NCBI GenBank assembly: GCA_964601275.1
Contig: CAZRMV010000004.1
Location: 1 to 64,000 of the forward strand
Direction of reading: 5' to 3'
From: JAOZPE01 sp964601275
GTDB lineage: Bacteria > Krumholzibacteriota > Krumholzibacteriia > JAJRXK01
DNA: 64,000 bases
Part shown: positions 51,551 through 63,715 of the stretch, in pieces
How the letters are laid out: each line of letters opens with the position of its first letter
Numbering within the stretch: the stretch's first letter is position 1
The notes under the pieces: model-generated
The model's database searches: none
Seen by the model: only the letters and a program-made list of their open reading frames with translations
Told to the model about the DNA's origin: nothing
Position numbers and translations under genes: made by a program

Positions 51551-52789
51551 TCAGCCGCGGCGGCTGCCCCACCGGCGGCCCCGGGACGAGCCGGCACCCT
51601 TGCGCCGTTTCCGCCCCGCGCCACTGGCGGCCCGCGGTTGATGGGGAGCCACTTCGGCCTCCTCGGCCCCGAACCCTTCGATCCGATGCCGGGGGATGGG
51701 GTGGCCGATCATGCGCTCGGTGGCCCGCACCCACCCATGGTCACCCGGGGTGACGAAGGTGCAGGCGATGCCTTCCTGTTCGGAGCGGCCGGTCCGGCCG
51801 ATGCGGTGGGTATAGGCCTCCGGCGTGTTGGGCACGTCGAAATTGATCACGTGGGAGACATTGCTCACATCGATGCCCCGCGCGGCGATGTCGGTGGCCA
51901 CGAGGATGTCGTAGCGGCGATCGCGGAAGCCGCGCATGGCGGCGTCCCGGCGGCCCTGCGAAAGGTTCCCCTGCAAGCCCACCGCGCGATGGCCGGCCTT
52001 GTTCAACTGTTCGGCCAGGCGCCGGGCCCGGTGCTTGGTGCGGGTGAAGACGATCGCGGAATGACAGTCGTCGCCGCGAAGCAGGTGCTCGAGGAGATCG
52101 CGCTTGCGCCGTTCGCTCACCAGGTACAAGGAGTGGTCCACCGTGGCGGCCGGAGCCGCGCTGGCCAGCTCGACCACTTCCGGAGCGTCGAGGAGACCGT
52201 CGGCGAGACGCCGCACTTCGCTCGGCATCGTGGCCGAAAAGAGCAGGTTCTGCCGGCTTGCGGGCAAGGCCTTCAGGATGCGCCGGATATCCGGCAGGAA
52301 GCCCATGTCGAACATGTGGTCGGCTTCGTCGAGCACCAGGGTCTCGATCCGGTCGAGCTTCAGTACTCCCTGTCCCATGAGATCGAGCACACGGCCGGGG
52401 CAGCCCACCACGATCTCGGGGCGGCGGCGCAGCGCGCTGACCTGGCGACCCATGGAAACGCCCCCGAAGATGGTGACCGACTTCAGCGGGGTGAAGCGGG
52501 AGAGCCGGTGGATCTCCGCCGCGATCTGGGTGGCGAGCTCCCGGGTGGGCGCCAGGATGAGAGCCCGCGGTCCGGGACGGCGCTCCTTCATCAGGCGATG
52601 CAACAGGGGCAGCGCGAAGGCGGCGGTCTTGCCGGTGCCGGTCTGGGCCAGGCCCAGCACATCGCGGCCGGCGAGCCCGGCCGGAATGGTCTGCCGTTGG
52701 ATGGGACGAGCCGAAGTGAAACCCGCCGCCTCGACTCCCCGCAGCAGGGCGGAGTGCAGGCCGAAGCCGGCGAAGTCCCCGGACGCCAT
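51551..52789 (-). CDS. DEAD-box RNA helicase (RhlE-like)
   Basis: 412 residues from the ATG at 52789, just before the Q-motif region ('GFTSARPIQRQTIP'). Motifs in order: 'AQTGTGKTAAF' (I), 'APTRELATQI' (Ia), 'LVLDEADHMFDMGF' (II), 'LLFSATMP' (III), 'IVFTRTKHRA' (IV), 'VATDIAARGIDVSNV' (V) and 'HRIGRTGRSEQEG' (VI). The C-terminus is a short Arg/Lys/Gly-rich tail that may bind RNA. A Ser/Pro-rich stretch could extend the protein to a GTG at 52945, but no ribosome site supports it. Confidence 0.93.
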   Translation of the reverse strand: MASGDFAGFGLHSALLRGVEAAGFTSARPIQRQTIPAGLAGRDVLGLAQTGTGKTAAFALPLLHRLMKERRPGPRALILAPTRELATQIAAEIHRLSRFTPLKSVTIFGGVSMGRQVSALRRRPEIVVGCPGRVLDLMGQGVLKLDRIETLVLDEADHMFDMGFLPDIRRILKALPASRQNLLFSATMPSEVRRLADGLLDAPEVVELASAAPAATVDHSLYLVSERRKRDLLEHLLRGDDCHSAIVFTRTKHRARRLAEQLNKAGHRAVGLQGNLSQGRRDAAMRGFRDRRYDILVATDIAARGIDVSNVSHVINFDVPNTPEAYTHRIGRTGRSEQEGIACTFVTPGDHGWVRATERMIGHPIPRHRIEGFGAEEAEVAPHQPRAASGAGRKRRKGAGSSRGRRWGSRRG

Positions 52790-53219
52790 CGCGTCCGACG
52801 GGGCGGAAGGTCTTGGGTTTGGGGGGATGACCCGCGCCGCCGGGGACGACGGAGAGCGGGCGAAGTCGAGCGAGCTCGTCACCACCGGCGACGACCGAAG
52901 GGAGTCGGATGATCTGGTCTTGTTCTTCAATGGATGGTTCTCCACCGCGAACGCCGGGGCATTTCGCCTTCAGCGTGCGGCCGTTCTGTTCTCGACCCAA
53001 ACAACAGCAATGGGCAAACGGAAGGTCTTGGCGGCGTGATCTCCGGAAGATTCGTGGGAGATCCTGTTGTTCGCCGCTACCGGACGAGCGCCCGGTGAGG
53101 GGTTCAAGCTAGGTCCATCGCCCGCCGGCCGCTACTGCCGGGGCAAAGAATTCCGGCAAGGACCCGGCTCGCGGCACCCGAGCTGGATCCCGGTGGGGTC
53201 TCGCGCCGGCTTCTCCGGT
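52790..53219. other. Intergenic stretch upstream of the helicase
   Basis: 430 bases between the helicase and the GHL15-like gene, both on the minus strand. The first 156 bases are open in the helicase frame. No promoter boxes, repeats or RNA structures stand out; a weak stem (GCCGG / CCGGC) lies at about 53130-53155. Confidence 0.45.
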
Positions 53220-54524
53220 CTAGGGCTCCAGTCCGAAATCGCTGATCGCCTGGCTGGGAGTCATCTGCGCCCAGGCGCGTCCTCCCCGCAGCCATCGCTC
53301 GAAGAGCACGCTGCCGTCGGCCAGGACCTTCCGGTTGAGGGGTCCCTCGAGCGGACCGCCGACGCCGGCCTGGGGATCGTTGGCGATCCATCCGGTGGTC
53401 TCGTCGAGGGCGTAGAAGGCGCCGGTCAGCATGCTGGCGGTCCGGGTGAAGTCGGGATGGCGGTTGTTGTTGTCCCACAGGAGCGACCAGGTGCGGCCCC
53501 GCCGGGGGGTGAGCACGCCGCCGTCCTGGATCGAGGTGATGAGATCCATCGATTCCAGGTAGGTGTAGTACCAGACGGTCTGGGGGAAATCCTCCATCGC
53601 CACCCCGGCCAGAAGCGCGGTGAATTCGGGCTCACGGAGAGGACGGTCTCCGTTGGCCACCTGGATGAACCCTTCCCCGAAGCGGTTCTGGAGTTCCTCG
53701 ATGTACCCGACCTGCCACTCTTGCCAGGCGGTGAGGTCGTCGGGATCCTGCCGGACGCCGATTCCGTCTCCATCGAAATCCGGCTGCTGGGTCTGGGGAT
53801 CATCCGGTTGCGGCCATACGTAGGCGTTGATCGAGACGTTGTCGTGGAGCATGCCGTCCATCGCCCCGGGGAACTCGATGGCGTAGCGGGCGATGACATC
53901 GACCTGCTTCTCCATGAGCGGCCGGTTGTAGACCATGCCCTCCTTCCAGGGGTTCACCATGGGAGCGCCCACCCACTTGGTCGCCATCACCCCGTCGGTG
54001 CGGTAGGCCTCGTGACCCTGGAAGAGATCGTAGAGGGCGGCGCCCAGGGGGAACCGCTCGCGGTGTTGCGCGCCGTTCCACGAGTCGAAGTAGACCTGCG
54101 TGCCCAGGATGCCCAGGATCACGATGTCGGGATTCGCGGCCCGGATCTTGGCGATGGGAACCTGGGCCTCCGGCGACAGGAGAAGCCGCAACTGGAACGC
54201 GGCCAGCGGTGAGGCCGCGATGTCCAGCAACTGCTCGTCGGTATAGAAGGACAGGTCCAGGGTGCGGTCGATCCAGGCCTGGGCGGGGAAGCTGATCTCG
54301 CCGACCGCAGTGGTGTCGGCCGGCGGTGGCATCACCACGGCAGAACCGGCGGCGGGCCCGGCCCCTGTTCCAGAGGCGCAACCCATCATCCAGAGAAGCC
54401 AAGCCAGGGCCACAAGAGTGGCCAGACCGGCGCCCGACGCCGGGGAAAACCGGCCGGATGCGTGCAGCACCCAGGCACGGGACGGACGATCGCGGCGGGC
54501 AGAATGCGGGTAGGGGGTCTGCAT
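53220..54524 (-). CDS. Lipoprotein resembling glycosyl-hydrolase-like family 15 (GHL15)
   Basis: 434 residues. Signal peptide with lipobox 'WMMGC' and a Gly/Ala/Pro linker. The body has a TIM-barrel-like pattern ('ANPDIVILGILGTQVYFDSW', 'AMDGMLHDNVSINAYVW' with acidic residues at strand ends, 'VANGDRPLREPEFTALLAGV', 'MEDFPQTVWYYTYL' ) as in GHL15 proteins, predicted glycoside hydrolases. Activity is unproven. ATG at 54524 with GAGG about eight bases upstream. Confidence 0.6.
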   Translation of the reverse strand: MQTPYPHSARRDRPSRAWVLHASGRFSPASGAGLATLVALAWLLWMMGCASGTGAGPAAGSAVVMPPPADTTAVGEISFPAQAWIDRTLDLSFYTDEQLLDIAASPLAAFQLRLLLSPEAQVPIAKIRAANPDIVILGILGTQVYFDSWNGAQHRERFPLGAALYDLFQGHEAYRTDGVMATKWVGAPMVNPWKEGMVYNRPLMEKQVDVIARYAIEFPGAMDGMLHDNVSINAYVWPQPDDPQTQQPDFDGDGIGVRQDPDDLTAWQEWQVGYIEELQNRFGEGFIQVANGDRPLREPEFTALLAGVAMEDFPQTVWYYTYLESMDLITSIQDGGVLTPRRGRTWSLLWDNNNRHPDFTRTASMLTGAFYALDETTGWIANDPQAGVGGPLEGPLNRKVLADGSVLFERWLRGGRAWAQMTPSQAISDFGLEP

Positions 54525-54642
54525 GGTCCTCACCTCGGGCACGACGCGCCCGCTTCCGGAACTTCAAGAAGCCGGAAGGAAGAGGGGGAATCAACCATCC
54601 CAAGGAAACAGCAGGACCCGGGCCACTCGCGTCGACGGCGGC

Positions 54643-55602
54643 CTACCGGCGCCTTCGTGCCCGAAAACTCCCGGCCGGCCCGCCTGGGTCCGTCGCGGTG
54701 GTCCGCTCGCGCAGCTGGCGCAGGGATTCGCCGGCAACCATCGCCATCGCCGCCTGCAGGTTGTAGGAGGGAACGAAGCCGCGCACGGGAAGACGCAGCA
54801 CCGCGTCGGCCTGGTCGAGGATTTCTCGGGGAACCCCGGTTTCCTCGCCCCCGACCACGAGCAGCACCGGAGTGGTGAGATCGCACTCCCAAGGCTCGAT
54901 CGTGCCGCAGTCCTCGATCGCGAGGATGCACCGCCCGGCGGCCCGGGCCGAAGCGATCGCGGTCTCCGCCCGTTCCCACGCCACCGGAAGGAAGCGGTGC
55001 GCCCCCATCGAGGTACGCAAGGCCTTCAGGCGCCGGAAGCGGTCGAAGCTGACATCGAAGACGATGCCGGCCGCGCCGGACACTTCCGCGCAACGGATGG
55101 CATAGCCCGCGTTCCCGGGATAGGCCACCCCGGTCAACAGCCAGGCCGGCTTGACGTGATCGGCCATCCACTCCTCCATGGGAGCGCGCGGATCGGGGCC
55201 GCTGAACCCGAGAACCTCCGGGCCATCTCCCCGACCCTTCGCATCCACCAGCACACCCCACGGGTCGGGAGACGTGGCGAGGGTCTTCGCCGGCACCCGG
55301 CGTTGATCGGAAGGTGGCGCGGCGGCGAAGTCCACCCGCATGCGCCGCAGATCGTTGGCGCTGGTCCGGCGGAGCTCGACCCCTGCGTCGATCAGACGCC
55401 GCCGCAGACCCTCGATCCGCGGGCCGGTGGCGCCCCGGCGCACCAGCACCAGGCGCAGGGGAAGTCCTTCTTCGAGCGCGTGCTCGACCGCCGCGACCCC
55501 GGTGTGCTGCCGGCGGGGACAGGGATCAAGGGGAAGGGTTTGCCCCCCCGGCGCGGGCGACGCGCCGTCTCCGGGTGGAATCGGCGGAAGGTCCCGGCGC
55601 AT
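54643..55602 (-). CDS. SpoU/TrmH-family RNA methyltransferase
   Basis: 319 residues. The N-terminal 150 residues are a variable substrate-binding region; the C-terminal SPOUT domain has 'PGNAGYAIRCAEVSGAAGIV' (motif 1), 'PVLLVVGGEETGVPREILDQ' (motif 2) and 'GFVPSYNLQAAMAMV' (motif 3), where motif 3 has Pro-Ser-x-Asn-[LV]-x as in active SpoU enzymes. A ribose 2'-O-methyltransferase of tRNA or rRNA is likely; the target cannot be named. Its ATG directly follows the sulfotransferase stop, so they are coupled. Confidence 0.85.
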   Translation of the reverse strand: MRRDLPPIPPGDGASPAPGGQTLPLDPCPRRQHTGVAAVEHALEEGLPLRLVLVRRGATGPRIEGLRRRLIDAGVELRRTSANDLRRMRVDFAAAPPSDQRRVPAKTLATSPDPWGVLVDAKGRGDGPEVLGFSGPDPRAPMEEWMADHVKPAWLLTGVAYPGNAGYAIRCAEVSGAAGIVFDVSFDRFRRLKALRTSMGAHRFLPVAWERAETAIASARAAGRCILAIEDCGTIEPWECDLTTPVLLVVGGEETGVPREILDQADAVLRLPVRGFVPSYNLQAAMAMVAGESLRQLRERTTATDPGGPAGSFRARRRR

Positions 55603-55603
55603 C

Positions 55604-56268
55604 TCACTCCCCGGGAAAGCGGAAACCGAAGTATTCGATCTCCTCGGCGTAGCGGCGCGCGACGATCTCCCGGCAGGTGGCGTCGTAGGCCGCCTGCAGG
55701 TCGGCCCCGTCTCCGCGGTTGAGCACCGGGAGCTCGGGATCGTCCAGCTTCAACTTCTGGTGGATGGCCGCGAAGTCCTCTTGGAGCCGGTCGTAGCGCC
55801 CGATGAAATCCATGGGCACCTCGCCCCGATGATCCCGGAGCCAGTACAACTGCGAACGCAGCGCGAGCTGATCGAGATGGTGACGGAGGAATTCCTCGAA
55901 GGGACAGTCCGGTCGGATGCCCCAGCGCCGCTGGTGGGCGGGATCGCGCAGGATGTTGCGGTACCACGAGAACACCCGCGACCAGGGGTCGCGCACGATG
56001 GCGAACTTGAAGTAACGCCGGTATTGTTCGGGGGTCAGCTCGACCCGCTCGCCACGCAGTCGGTTGCGCGCCCGGCGCAGCAGCACCTTGCCCTTCCCTC
56101 TCGCGATCATCGAGAGACGGTCCCCCAGGCCGAGCGGTTCGATCTCGGCCAGGGTGCGGTGGTCCTGCACGTCGCGCCGCAGTCGTTCGAACTGTCCCAG
56201 CTTGCGCGCGATGCTGGTACCCGCGGTCTTGGGGATGTGGATGAAGATGCACTCGTGTTCGTGGGAGA

Positions 56269-56272
<4 letters not shown>
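55604..56272 (-). CDS. Sulfotransferase (family 2 type)
   Basis: 222 residues. The 5'-phosphosulfate-binding loop is 'FIHIPKTAGTSIARKLG' and the 3'-phosphate site is 'FAIVRDPWSRVFSWYRNIL', the PAPS-binding signature of carbohydrate sulfotransferases. The C-terminal 'FIGRYDRLQEDFAAIHQKL' supports this. It would transfer sulfate from PAPS to a sugar or lipid. Start ATG at 56272 overlaps the stop of the membrane-protein gene by four bases, suggesting the two act in one surface-glycan pathway. Confidence 0.9.
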
Positions 56273-59058
<2,786 letters not shown>

Positions 59059-59111
59059 CCGGGGTTTCTCCGGAAAGAGTTCCACCGACGGCGCCATTCG
59101 GGCCCGGGGTC

Positions 59112-59918
59112 TCAGGATCGAGCGGCCGCCAGGTACCCGGCGGCGACCAGCCCCACGAAGATGGCGCCCATGAGCACCTCGATCCACCCCACCTGGCGTA
59201 CCGAGAGCGGGCGACGGCCGAGCAGTCCCCACCCCGCGCGCAGGGTCAACACCGAGAACGCCGCGACGGCGCCCGCGGGCATGCGTCCGGCCCGGGCCAG
59301 GACGATCAGCGCGCCCAGGGCGGCCAGGTGGAGGACCAGCGGGATCCCGGCCGCCACCTCTTCCGCCCGTTGCTGGCGCAGTTTCGTCCGCACGTACTGC
59401 ACCGAGAGCACCGAACGCAAGGCGGGAAGGATCCACAACATCGCCGCCGAGCCCACGTCCCATCCCGCCGCCAGCGCGATGGCCGGGGTGAAGGCGGACA
59501 AGGCCAGCGCTCCGGCCATCTCCGCCTCGGCCTGGCGGGCGTCGCGCCGCAGCTGGGCCCCCAGTTGCACCGCGGCCAAGGGGACGGCCGCGGCCAGGGG
59601 CAGCAGGAACCCGAAACGGCCCGACCATACCGCCGCGCCGGCGAGGGCCACCGGCGCCACCGCGAGCCAGCCGAATCCCCACCGTACCACCGCGCGGGAG
59701 GGGGAGCGCGTTCCCGAACCCCGGCGGGCGCTCCACCACTTCAGCAGGGCGGTACGGCACAGGAAGAGCGCAGTGGCCGCCAGCGCGACCAGGGTGCCGG
59801 GGGCCGAGGGCGCCACCAGGAGTCCCAGCACCACCGGTTCGAGGAAGAGTCCCCACGCGCCGTGTTCGGCCGGCACCAGGTTGCCGCGCCAAATGAGGGG
59901 TCTGGCCCCAGCGGTCAT
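59112..59918 (-). CDS. YwiC-like polytopic membrane protein
   Basis: 268 residues, Ala/Leu/Val-rich with about nine helices. The start 'VPAEHGAWGLFLEPVVLGLL' matches the YwiC-like family (P-x-E-H-G-x-W motif). Its function is not known. The ATG at 59918 has GGGAG nine bases upstream; an open frame extends upstream but without support. It lies 53 bases before the MORN-type gene and may be co-transcribed. Confidence 0.75.
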   Translation of the reverse strand: MTAGARPLIWRGNLVPAEHGAWGLFLEPVVLGLLVAPSAPGTLVALAATALFLCRTALLKWWSARRGSGTRSPSRAVVRWGFGWLAVAPVALAGAAVWSGRFGFLLPLAAAVPLAAVQLGAQLRRDARQAEAEMAGALALSAFTPAIALAAGWDVGSAAMLWILPALRSVLSVQYVRTKLRQQRAEEVAAGIPLVLHLAALGALIVLARAGRMPAGAVAAFSVLTLRAGWGLLGRRPLSVRQVGWIEVLMGAIFVGLVAAGYLAAARS

Positions 59919-60077
59919 CACTCGTTCTCCCGTGAAAGACCTCGCCCGTTCCGTTCCGGCCATCGCGCGCTCACCGGAAAGGCCACGGACCCGGGATCGT
60001 CGATTCTCGGGCCCGGCCTGGATTCTCACACATCCCGGGAAGCTGGAGAAGCCCGGTGATGCCCGGATGGGAAGGGA

Positions 60078-63000
60078 CTACCGCACCAGGTCCATCTTCC
60101 CGTTGCGCACACCATCGACCGAGATCAGCCGGTAGAAGAAGACTCCCGAGGCCACCGCGCGGCCGGAATCGTCGGTTCCGTTCCAGGTGCGGGTGTACCG
60201 TCCTGCGGACAGCTTTTCGTCGACCAGGGTGCGCACCCGGCGTCCCGCGACGTTGAAGATCTCGAGGCGCACCGCGCCCGCGTGCGGCAGATCGAAGGCA
60301 AGGGTCGTCCGCGGGTTGAAGGGGTTCGGAACGTTCCGGTGCAAGGCCAGGGTGGTCACCGCCCCCGCCGACGGAGTGTCCGTCGCGATCGCCGGGGCCA
60401 CGGCGGAGCTTTCATTGCCCGCCGCGTCGACGGCGGAGACCTTGTAGAACCAGTTGAAGGGATCGGCGATCGCGTCCAACCACGAATGGCCCACCAACTG
60501 GGCCACCACGGTGGTCGCGTCGGCGACGAAATCCGGGCTGGTTCCCCGGTAGACCTTGAAGTACTGGAAGTCGGGCTCGGGTGAGGCGTTCCACGACAAC
60601 TGGTTGCCCGCGATGGAGTAGTGCACCGCGAAGCCGGTGGGCGCCACCGGCACCAGGTTGTCCACCGAGAAGCCGCTGTCCGGCAAGCTGCCGTAGAACA
60701 GGCTCGGGGTGGTCGAGTGCGCCGAGACGAAGTAGACGGTCGGCGAGGCGGTGGCGCTGGAATCGGCCAGGGTGGGCACGAGCACGGTGTACTCGGCCGA
60801 CTGGGTGGCGTAGACGGTGGCGACGACTTCCCACACTCCGGCAGGAAAGGCGGCCCGCGCCGCTGGTTTCGCGGACGTCCCCGCAGCCGTCGATGCCGGG
60901 TCCGCCGGCAGCGGCGTGTCGGCCGTCGCGGCGGGTGCCCGCACGAAGACCCGTCCCCCGTAGCGCAGCAGTTCCCCCCACTCCGCGCTGCGACTGCTCC
61001 CCTTCAGCAGGTGTTCGGCCTCGTTCGCCGAGAGGGCTTCGCCTTCTCCCTGGACCGCCTTCAGCACCGCGGCCGCGTCGATGCGGCGGTGGATGTTGTA
61101 GCCGGCGATCGGAGGGTAGCTTCCGGTGTCCGTCCGATCGTAGCCCGAAGGAAGGAAGACCAGGCGGGCCCAGCCTCCTTGGTCGTTGGGGACATCGTGG
61201 ATCGCGGTGATCACGGGCTCCTGGATGAGCCAGTCGATGGTGATCGAGTTCAGGGTGGACGGAATGGAGGTGGTCACGGGAAGGATCGCATCCCAGATGA
61301 GCGCGGGGCCCGGCGCGGCCAGGAACTGGAACCCGCTGGTGGGCGAGGTGAGATAGTCGCCGGAGGGAAATCCCGTGGCCGACACGTTGAGTCGGGGAAT
61401 CCCGGCGCCGCTGAACTGCAAGCGGAAGGCGGCGACGGTTCCGTCGTTTCCGTTGAAAGGAATGGAGCGCGCCCGGTTCATCGTGGGGTCCCAATAGGGA
61501 TTCACCAGGTCGACGGAGGTGAAGGTGCTCCCGAATCGATCCATCACGAAGAAACGGGTGCCGTCGAGGGCGGTCATGTCGCCCTTGAGGGAACCGGTGG
61601 CCAGGAGGGAAACGGGCGCGGTGGGATCGGCCACATCCAGGATCCGGGTTTCACTGAAGTTGCCGGTGAGAAAGACGCGGTCGGCGACCTTCTGGATCCG
61701 CGTGTAGGAGAAGGAGATGGCCCAGCTGCCCACCTCGCTTCCGGTGACGAGATCGTAGATCACCAGGCCTCCGCTGGAGGCGGCGCAGTAGGCGTGATTT
61801 CCCTCGACGACCACGTCGGTGATCGCCCCGGTGGTCACGGGATGGGTCGCGACCACGCTGGGCGCGGTGGGATCGTTCACGTTGACCACCATGAGCCCGT
61901 CGTTTCCGGCCGCGATGTAGGCCAGATCACCCTCCACGTCGATGGCCTCGAAGGTGAAGCCGCCGGGATTCAGCAGGGTATCCACCACCGTCGTGGGCAG
62001 ATTCGGGGTGCTGATGTCGAAGATGCTGAGCCAACCGCCCGCACTGAGGCCGCCCCCCTTCACCGAGACCTGGTAGAGCCGGTTCCCTTCCACCCGGCTC
62101 GCGCGCGAGACGGTGGATTTCGTCAGCGATCCGACCGGGAACGGATTGGACGGGTTGGAGATGTCCAGGACCAGCAACACGCCTCCCGGGCTGGTGTCCA
62201 CGTACGCATGGTCTCCCCCGATGTCGAAATCGTAGGGGGTGCCCGAGATCGTGACCGTGCGCGCCACCGAGGGAGCGGTGGGATCGCTGAGATCGATGAC
62301 CAGGAAATCGGCGCCGTCGATGAGGTAGGCAAAGTCACCGCGGATCTGGAGATCCAACGGGAGCTGGAGGTTGAGGCCCGGCAGACTTCCGATGGACATG
62401 ACGCCCAGGTCCTTGGCCCATTGGCGCAGAACGACCCCGGTGTTTCCGTCAGCGATCAGCAGGTGGTGGAGAAGAGGAAAGATCCCTTGCGCGGAATCGG
62501 ACGCAGGATGCGTGGTGGTCTCCACCGGCAACGAGGGATCGCTGATATCCACCTGGTGCACGCCTCCCGACTGCGCGGCCACGAAGGCGACATCGGAGGA
62601 CACCGCCACGTCCACGCAGTTGCCCGACAACGCCAGCGAGCCGCGAAGAGCCATCGACGCGGGATGCGTGACCTGGACGACCTGCAGTCCGCTGGTTCCC
62701 GCGGCCACGTACAACGAGTTTCCAGAGAGTGCGAGTGCCTCGACGCGGCCGCCGACGGAGATGGACCCCATGAGGGTGGCATTCAATGGGTCAGTGACAT
62801 CCACCGCTTCGACGCGCCCATCGGACAGGGCGAGATAGGCCACGTCCCCATCGACCACGACATCGAGAACCTCCGCGGTGGGCGTATAGGTACCGCTGGT
62901 ACCACTCGCAATACTGAAGACGAACAACCCTGCGGTGCCATCGGCCACGAAGACGTGGAGTCCGTCCACCGCGACTCCCCGCGTCGTGCCCGGGGTGGAC

Positions 63001-63455
63001 ACCACGAGGTTCAGGACGGGCGCCGCAGGATCGGAAACATCCACGGTCACCAGGTCTCCGCTGCCCACAGCCAGGATTGCGATCTTCCCCACGAAGGTGA
63101 GATCCACGACATTGCCATAGGTGGCGTAGCTGCCGACGAAGACCGGCGCCGCCGGATCGCGCACGTCAAAGATCTGCAGACCCGAGCCCGCCGTTCCGAT
63201 GTACGCGAGTCCGTCGCGCACCCTGACCACCTGGGCGGCCCCCGGCAGGGCGATGGTTCCGGCGGTGGAGGGAACGAAGGGAACCTGCCGCACTTCGGCG
63301 GTCACCGTGTCCCAGACCGCGGAGGTGGGGCCGGGGTCCTGGAAGGCGGTGGTGGTGAAATCCTCGGTGAAGGTGCGCTGGGCCCGGGCGATTCCCGCCG
63401 GGCAGAGGGCAATAGCAAGGACGACGAGGACGCCGATGCGTGATCTGGTGGACAT
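60078..63455 (-). CDS. Large secreted LVIVD-repeat protein with Fn3 and FlgD-like C-terminal domain
   Basis: 1125 residues from the ATG at 63455 (GGAG six bases upstream). The signal peptide is 'GVLVVLAIALCPAGIARA'. Residues 60-650 contain about 13 repeats of 40-45 residues ('LQIFDVRDPAAPVFVGSYAT', 'LVTVDVSDPAAPVLNLVVST' and so on), a probable pair of beta-propellers. A region of about 250 residues is followed by an Fn3-like domain ('APTGFAVHYSIAGNQLSWNA') near 900-990 and the sorting domain 'VPNPFNPRTTLAFDLPHAGA' with 'IFNVAGRRVRTLVDEK'. Likely displayed on the outer surface by a type IX-like or related secretion system. It is related to the gene at the left edge. Confidence 0.85.
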   Translation of the reverse strand: MSTRSRIGVLVVLAIALCPAGIARAQRTFTEDFTTTAFQDPGPTSAVWDTVTAEVRQVPFVPSTAGTIALPGAAQVVRVRDGLAYIGTAGSGLQIFDVRDPAAPVFVGSYATYGNVVDLTFVGKIAILAVGSGDLVTVDVSDPAAPVLNLVVSTPGTTRGVAVDGLHVFVADGTAGLFVFSIASGTSGTYTPTAEVLDVVVDGDVAYLALSDGRVEAVDVTDPLNATLMGSISVGGRVEALALSGNSLYVAAGTSGLQVVQVTHPASMALRGSLALSGNCVDVAVSSDVAFVAAQSGGVHQVDISDPSLPVETTTHPASDSAQGIFPLLHHLLIADGNTGVVLRQWAKDLGVMSIGSLPGLNLQLPLDLQIRGDFAYLIDGADFLVIDLSDPTAPSVARTVTISGTPYDFDIGGDHAYVDTSPGGVLLVLDISNPSNPFPVGSLTKSTVSRASRVEGNRLYQVSVKGGGLSAGGWLSIFDISTPNLPTTVVDTLLNPGGFTFEAIDVEGDLAYIAAGNDGLMVVNVNDPTAPSVVATHPVTTGAITDVVVEGNHAYCAASSGGLVIYDLVTGSEVGSWAISFSYTRIQKVADRVFLTGNFSETRILDVADPTAPVSLLATGSLKGDMTALDGTRFFVMDRFGSTFTSVDLVNPYWDPTMNRARSIPFNGNDGTVAAFRLQFSGAGIPRLNVSATGFPSGDYLTSPTSGFQFLAAPGPALIWDAILPVTTSIPSTLNSITIDWLIQEPVITAIHDVPNDQGGWARLVFLPSGYDRTDTGSYPPIAGYNIHRRIDAAAVLKAVQGEGEALSANEAEHLLKGSSRSAEWGELLRYGGRVFVRAPAATADTPLPADPASTAAGTSAKPAARAAFPAGVWEVVATVYATQSAEYTVLVPTLADSSATASPTVYFVSAHSTTPSLFYGSLPDSGFSVDNLVPVAPTGFAVHYSIAGNQLSWNASPEPDFQYFKVYRGTSPDFVADATTVVAQLVGHSWLDAIADPFNWFYKVSAVDAAGNESSAVAPAIATDTPSAGAVTTLALHRNVPNPFNPRTTLAFDLPHAGAVRLEIFNVAGRRVRTLVDEKLSAGRYTRTWNGTDDSGRAVASGVFFYRLISVDGVRNGKMDLVR

Positions 63456-63715
63456 GCGGTGCTCCAGCTTGGATTCGCGGGTGGACGCCAACGCTTCCGG
63501 AGAGCAGCCGCGTGGACGCTAGGATGAGGGAATCGAGAGTCTCGGGGTGGTCCAGGTTCCGAGGGCGGGACGATGGATGACCTCGATTGCCAGGATCGTG
63601 GTGATCCTGGCCGCCCGGGACGATACCTGATAGTCTGCGGTCGACGCGATCGGAATCTTGCCGCGGCCACCCGATCACTCGCGGCGGCCGCCGAACGAAC
63701 TCGGGGATCCAGCGC
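63456..63715. other. Divergent intergenic region
   Basis: 260 bases between the LVIVD gene (minus) and the PP2C-like gene (plus). It must hold both promoters, but no clear -35/-10 pairs, operators or terminators were recognised. Confidence 0.4.
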